From contig NW_002060951.1 of NCBI RefSeq assembly GCF_000150275.1, forward strand, positions 1,126,297 through 1,190,296: a stretch of 64,000 bases of DNA, given 5' to 3'. How positions within the stretch are numbered: position 1 is the stretch's first letter; the number at the start of each line of letters is the position of its first letter. The notes below the pieces were generated by a model. The model worked only from the letters and a program-made list of their open reading frames with translations. It was not told the origin of the DNA and searched no databases. Below, one piece after another: positions 58,824 through 64,000 of the stretch. Both the position numbers and the translations under genes were made by a program. This DNA is from Trichoplax adhaerens (Eukaryota; Placozoa; Uniplacotomia; Trichoplacea; Trichoplacidae).

Positions 58824-60444
58824 CTAACATTCCGCCTGAGCTCCAGCTTTTGCGAGTTTGTCTGCCATTTCATTACCTACATCACCAGCATGGCTACGTA
58901 TATGAGTCCATTTTACTCTTAGTTGAGAGTTTAAATGATCTAATTTGACAATATCTTCCTTATTTTTGACTTCGTCTCCGGAGCTTGTTTTCCATTCATT
59001 ACGTTTCCATTTATTAATCCAATTTGTAACAACATTAATAGTGTACATGGAATCTGTTCTTATTTCGATAGTTTCTAAGTTGTGATCTGAGGCAGATTCG
59101 AGAGCTTTACAGGCTGCAACAAGTTCAGCTCGCTGGTTAGTTTGTTTACCTGATAATCTTTCACTTACACTTGAAAGATTCGGATAGCTCCAGTATATGC
59201 CAATTCCGGCTCTTGCATTTTGAAAGCCATTATTAAAACAGCAGCCATCGCAATAAACAATATTGCTAGAGCTACTACTACTGGCAACGGCAGGTCCTAC
59301 TACCTCATCTGTTATTCTCTTCTTGACACCTAAATCCTGTGTCATGAAAGCCAACAAGTACAACCAGTAGTTACTTAATAGTATTACACTTTTAGAATGA
59401 TATTCATTGTTACTAACGAGTTAACCGATCCTCAAAGTTAGCCTATGATATTTTCATTTCTATACGCATAAGATAAAAGGACATACCATAGCCATACGTT
59501 TTCTTTTTTCACCAACAAGGTCTGAAATCAAAGGTGAAACACGTGTCAAAGGTGAAACACGTTTCATTACTGTTGCTGTCTAATAAATAAAGAAAAAGAT
59601 TAGATTGAGAATCTTTGCAGACGTCGTCATAAATATTAAAACTATCGTTGTCTGAGCGTGCATTTTTAGTCATAAACTACAGTAATAGAACTAGGGTTTT
59701 TTTTGGTTGCCATGGTTTAGAAGACTGTAGTCAGCTTTATTTTCAGTCGAATTGGGAAACTTGCTTCGAACTGAATGGATTGTATACTTTTAACCTATCA
59801 TTTCATTGATACAGAACTTTCTAAATTGTGTTATTGTTTTCTGGACTGATACGCATACCTCATAAGTTAACATCTCCGTGACATGCCTATTTGTACAGTA
59901 TTTGTTAGTAATAAGCCATGCGGTAAACGAAATCTTTGCCCACTGAACAGCAATTCTAGTTTGTAACAGAATTTACTAATGATGTAGTGTACATACTTAA
60001 TGTATAATTTACGAAACCTAATTTGTACTCCTGAAGGTGATCCATTCGGGAAGTCTTTGAATTTTTTTATCTCAATCGTTTGCGATTTGGAACTATTGTG
60101 TGTTTAAAAAGGTAAACAGTAAACCTTTTGCATCTTAGGTAGAGTTGTGGCTGAAGATTTGATAAAACTTTCGGCTTCTTCAAGCTGTCTAAATTTCTTG
60201 TAGATCGCACCAGGATACCCTTTAACATTTTCGGCGCAATCAGGCCTATAATAATAAACCATGCAGACGTATAGTGTAGGACTATGCTACTTAAAAGTGT
60301 ACGACTTTGGTTGAAATACAGTAATGCACTAGATAAGATTGCATGCTCGTATATAACTGTTTAAAATTTTCAAATGTGGACTTACCAATTTTGATAGATG
60401 CCGGGATGTCTACCAACTCGCACTGCATAAAAATAGGCAGCCAT
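58824..60444 (-). CDS. RNASEH1: Ribonuclease H1
   Basis: RNase H1 cuts the RNA strand of RNA-DNA hybrids, in nucleus and mitochondria of animals. Four minus-strand exons (60444-60386, 60245-60125, 59579-59487, 59336-58824) give 261 residues. The hybrid-binding domain occupies about residues 1-48 (YFYAVRVGRHPGIYQNW, AIYKKFRQLEEAESFI). A linker with the repeat RVSPLTRVSPL follows, then the catalytic domain with the full set of acidic residues: Asp121 in YCDG, Glu162 in NQRAELVAACKALE, Asp186 in IRTDSMY and Asp250 in NEMADKLA, plus His240 in HIRSHAGD. The WxxxKWKRNEWKTSSG segment is the basic protrusion typical of type 1 enzymes. An in-frame stop sits directly before the ATG at 60444, so this exon gives no room for a mitochondrial leader. 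Confidence 0.95.
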
Positions 60445-63400
60445 TCAGTTGGGATAAAGTATTCTCAATTACACCAGAAACGTCTAATTCATAAGCTGTT
60501 GCAGTATTCGGTAGCAATATTGAAGTATAGTTCAAGCAAGATGCTCAAGCCTGGCCAACAACAGTATTAATAACTTTAGGGATTCTTAAGATACGAAAAA
60601 TGAAATAAAACTGTGTAACCTACAGTAGTTGACAAGGCGAATACTCGTATAGCCTGCTATGACTAACTTGACACGTCGGATTGTCCAATTATTGTATATA
60701 TATATACTGTACAGTATATTAATTATATACCATGCATCTATATGGTGGTTGAGAAGCTTTTATGGCATCTGTAGTTGAGATCAATAACCATATACTGTAG
60801 GTTGTTGTGCACAAGAAGTAGCTCACAAAAATAAAATTCAGGTGCCAAATCCAACTACAGTACAGAATGAATAGTATTTAGTAGTTTACTACAATACAGT
60901 GCAGTACTGTACAGTAGTATAGCTCCTCTGCACATATAAATAGACATTTACAATTACAATTAATTAATTAATTAATGAATTCTACTTGCTGTGCAAGTGT
61001 GCATACAATCGAGCATCGCAGAGCTATACTGTACTGTACGGTTGTTAGTGTACATATGTGACAGTAATATAAGTAAATTAATTAATTTATGCAGAACGAG
61101 GGACTTTTAAAGTGTACAATAGTCAAGCATTGAGATAGAAATTTGTTCTTTCTGTCTTTACCTGGCTCTAGAAATAACAGGCATTTCATAATTTAATAAT
61201 TAAAAATTTACTAGTACTGTACTGTATATCCTTCGCTCGTTATACTCTACTTCGCGAATTATACTTTCCCTGACTGAGAATATTTACAGTACGGCACAGT
61301 ATATCATTATGCATTAAATCCATTTGATGAGACTTTCCGAGTACAAACTTTTACTCGTTATTTAACTTGACCATGCACTACTACATATACTACTGTACAT
61401 TGAGTGTACAATGTACAAGATCATCGACTACTATAACTTGTCTACAAAACCTTTTTCCAATACAGTAGTCTATTCTACATGACTGCTAGGACTGATCACT
61501 CTTGGATGGACATACATTTTCGGCCTCATCTCGTCAGAATATTTATGACAACGCTTTAGTATGCAGTTGGTCGATTTTGAATGGATTGATTCTTTCTAAA
61601 TTAGGTAATATTACGCTAAATCTTATTATTATCTGTTACTAAGTTCCACTCGGAGACAGTCGATGTTATTAGAATTAGTATCAGTAATTTAGAAAACAGA
61701 CGCGCAAGATCCATACTAAGTAGCCATTTTTCGATATTTATAGCCTAATTTGGTAAGCAAAGTCCGCCTGTCTGAAGGAGTGATCATTTCGGGTCTTCTT
61801 CGAATATTATATAGTCTATTCTGTACTACACTATACTGTAATGTCAATGTCGCTCAAGACACACATTGCAAGCAAAATAGAAGGAATTCCTTTCCATCTT
61901 TGGAGCGTGTTTGCAGCATTTGCAGCCTATTTTCTTACCGATACGAGTGCATACATATACTTGTATAGTATTATTCGTCTTTCGACATCGATTTATCACT
62001 GTCTAACTGCTAGAAATCATTTCAAACCAGGTTATCGTAGTCATATTCACTACTGTAAAACTCAATAAATTAGAACTGAGCTCATCCAGTCGCTGACCAA
62101 CAACGAATTTTCATTGAAGTAGAAGATAATAGTAATAATTTCTTGAGCTTGCATTCTAATCATAAACATCGACGTTGTTGAACGAAATCAGTCGTGATTC
62201 GTTGTCATCATATCCACGTTCTTTATCCTAATGCTTATACTGTACTGCAACCTAATCATTGCAGTATCATGAATGATAATGATAAACAGTACTGCATACA
62301 TATTCGTAATGCAGTATAAAGTTAATCGGCATGGATAAATCCGATGCATGGGTGTAGGGTTACATTTTACATGGCGATTAATCCAATCTGATCGAATACG
62401 AAGGCCGATCAACAGCAAAGGACTTCATTTTCGTTCAAATCGCCAACAAGAGTACAAGGAATGATAAAAATTGATTTTTAATTGGCTTAATTCTGATTGA
62501 TGACTGACGTAAAGGATGCCATGACGATGTGCAATAGTCTACCGGAAATCTTTTAGGCATCTTTTCGAGACAATTGCAGATTGAATGGCTAAAAATAAGT
62601 ATACAGCGGTGTAAAAATGAATAAAATGAAAGTTGCAAATGGCAATTAATCCAAGATGGACAAATATTACTAAAAACTTGCATACGACTCTATTAGTCAT
62701 GATAGTAATGCTGCAGCGCGGCTTAGCCATTTTTGCATAAATTACTTTAAAGGCTACGGCAGATAGTAATAAGTCATATAAAAGCTCAACACTATCAACT
62801 ACTAGTCAATACGCGGATACGTATAGAACGAGGCAATATCAATAAAAGAGCGTCAAAAGATAGCAAAAAAAATGACCTATTTTGACAAGTGGACTAATTA
62901 TCACTGAACAAACAGATTTGACTTTACACACTTGATATGGCAATCTACTATACAATCCACTCAATGAATGATTAACTACAAGCCTATTTGAGTCCACATT
63001 TTACTGCTCTTAATATACGAATATTCTTATATCAGGTCAACTGGATTGATGATCATTACATTATCTTTATGACGCGTTATGCGGAATGGCTGTTAAAATA
63101 TTAATTATATTATTATTATTTATTTTTATTGGTAAAAGATATTTCTAGCCCTTCAGGCTTGTTGGAAATAATACACTGAATAATAATACATTTATCGATC
63201 GTTTTAATTCCATAAGAAATAATCGATATACTCACTAACACAATACAAATATCTAATTTTATTTTATATACATGGAATACGTATAAAATTTCAAATAAGT
63301 CGAGGTATGCGAAAAAATGTTGTCATGCGATATCCATGACTACAAGCATCCCTACATTATATTATTGCAATTTGGATATTCTCAAGTTTTAAAATAGAAT

Positions 63401-64000
63401 TAAGGATTAGAATAAAAGTAACGACCATTAATGTAATCCCTATCATACTGTCTTTTTTATAGTCAATAACATTATGAACTGTAGCATTTCTTATTGATAT
63501 AAGGATTAATCTTGTTATTCACGGTCAAGGAAATATCGTGGATGGGTATAGCAGAAATCACCGAATTACCTCATTTGTGATGCAATTATAAAGACGGAGG
63601 TCCTATCATTCCATCTACATGACATCAAAATCAGTCCATTGCTTGTTAATAAAAACGTTGCAATACTCCACGTAAATGAGCAATACTAGACATCAGCCAT
63701 AGTAATCAGACTAATTCGGGGAAAAACACGAAATTAATAGTAAAGGGGTTATAGGAGATTTTTTCAATGATTATGTTGCATTTCTTCCTTTCATTATATT
63801 ATTTTTTTTGCATATATTATATTATATTATATTGATGCTGTATTTCTTTGTTCTCTACACCTGTATTCAGGCCTTATTGTTTGATTTAGAATTCAAAAAT
63901 GATATTATACTCGTTCTATATTAAACTATAGAGGAAATTAAAATAGTCATCAGATGCTTTATGTTGGCTTTACTGACTGGATATTAAAAACACTTTTCAG
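60445..64000. other. Right-hand 3.5 kb, no gene recognised
   Basis: It should begin with the RNase H1 promoter. It contains (TTAA)n-type text at 60958-60976, several TACTGTAC clusters (60700-60720 and 60890-60912) and an ATATT repeat near 63818-63835. Frames such as 61841-62068 and 62435-62683 have hydrophobic stretches but no splice structure or family match. Confidence 0.4.

Noticed and set aside
61841..62068. Hydrophobic 75-codon frame on the plus strand
   Set aside because: It looks membrane-like, but AT-rich random sequence gives such frames. There is no second exon or family motif.

Overview
This is a nuclear genome window from a eukaryote, almost certainly an early-branching animal. 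It is AT-rich, and its genes are cut into many short exons by short GT-AG introns (mostly 50-400 bases). The gene set includes families typical of animals: PLGRKT, PAIP1, ANKRD13C, NIPSNAP3, TLCD4, a WDR49-like protein and the Commander-linked VPS35L. Gene structure, gene density and abundant GTACTGTAC-type palindromic repeats would fit a placozoan (Trichoplax or Hoilungia). That assignment is inference and was not tested by alignment. The long open reading frames are mostly single exons, so I rebuilt nine gene models by hand from splice sites, codon phase and remembered family sequence.

Layout from left to right. Bases 1-2493 hold a minisatellite of about eleven 95-base units and a smaller direct repeat. 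VPS35L (+, 2494-10308, 37 coding exons) converges on a TLCD4-like TLC-domain gene (-, 10815-13670). About 5.6 kb without a recognisable gene follows. A large EF-hand/WD-repeat gene of the WDR49/WDR64 family (-, 19256-30503) and a NIPSNAP3-type mitochondrial gene (-, 33061-35333) come next. NIPSNAP is divergent from a PAIP1-like translation regulator (+, 38042-41215), across 2.7 kb that holds a 184-base duplication.

PAIP1 converges on ANKRD13C (-, about 41588-47199), whose 2.6 kb first intron carries a three-copy 213-base tandem repeat. ANKRD13C is divergent from VCP/p97 (+, 48832-54958), with 1.6 kb of dense palindromic repeats between them. PLGRKT (+, 56450-58059) then converges on RNase H1 (-, 58824-60444). 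The last 3.5 kb shows no gene I can recognise.

These are mostly conserved housekeeping genes and do not form one pathway: endosomal recycling (VPS35L), protein extraction (VCP), membrane protein biogenesis (ANKRD13C), translation (PAIP1), R-loop removal (RNase H1), mitochondria (NIPSNAP, and in humans partly PLGRKT), and probably cilia (WDR49-like). I found no new multi-gene system. The points most worth a second look are a PAIP1 with an apparently doubled MIF4G region and PAM2 motifs moved to the C-terminal side, a non-AG splice acceptor in TLCD4, a GC-AG intron, a PLGRKT without the C-terminal lysine, an RNase H1 whose start leaves no mitochondrial leader, two related long hairpins, and the palindromic repeats at the divergent promoters.
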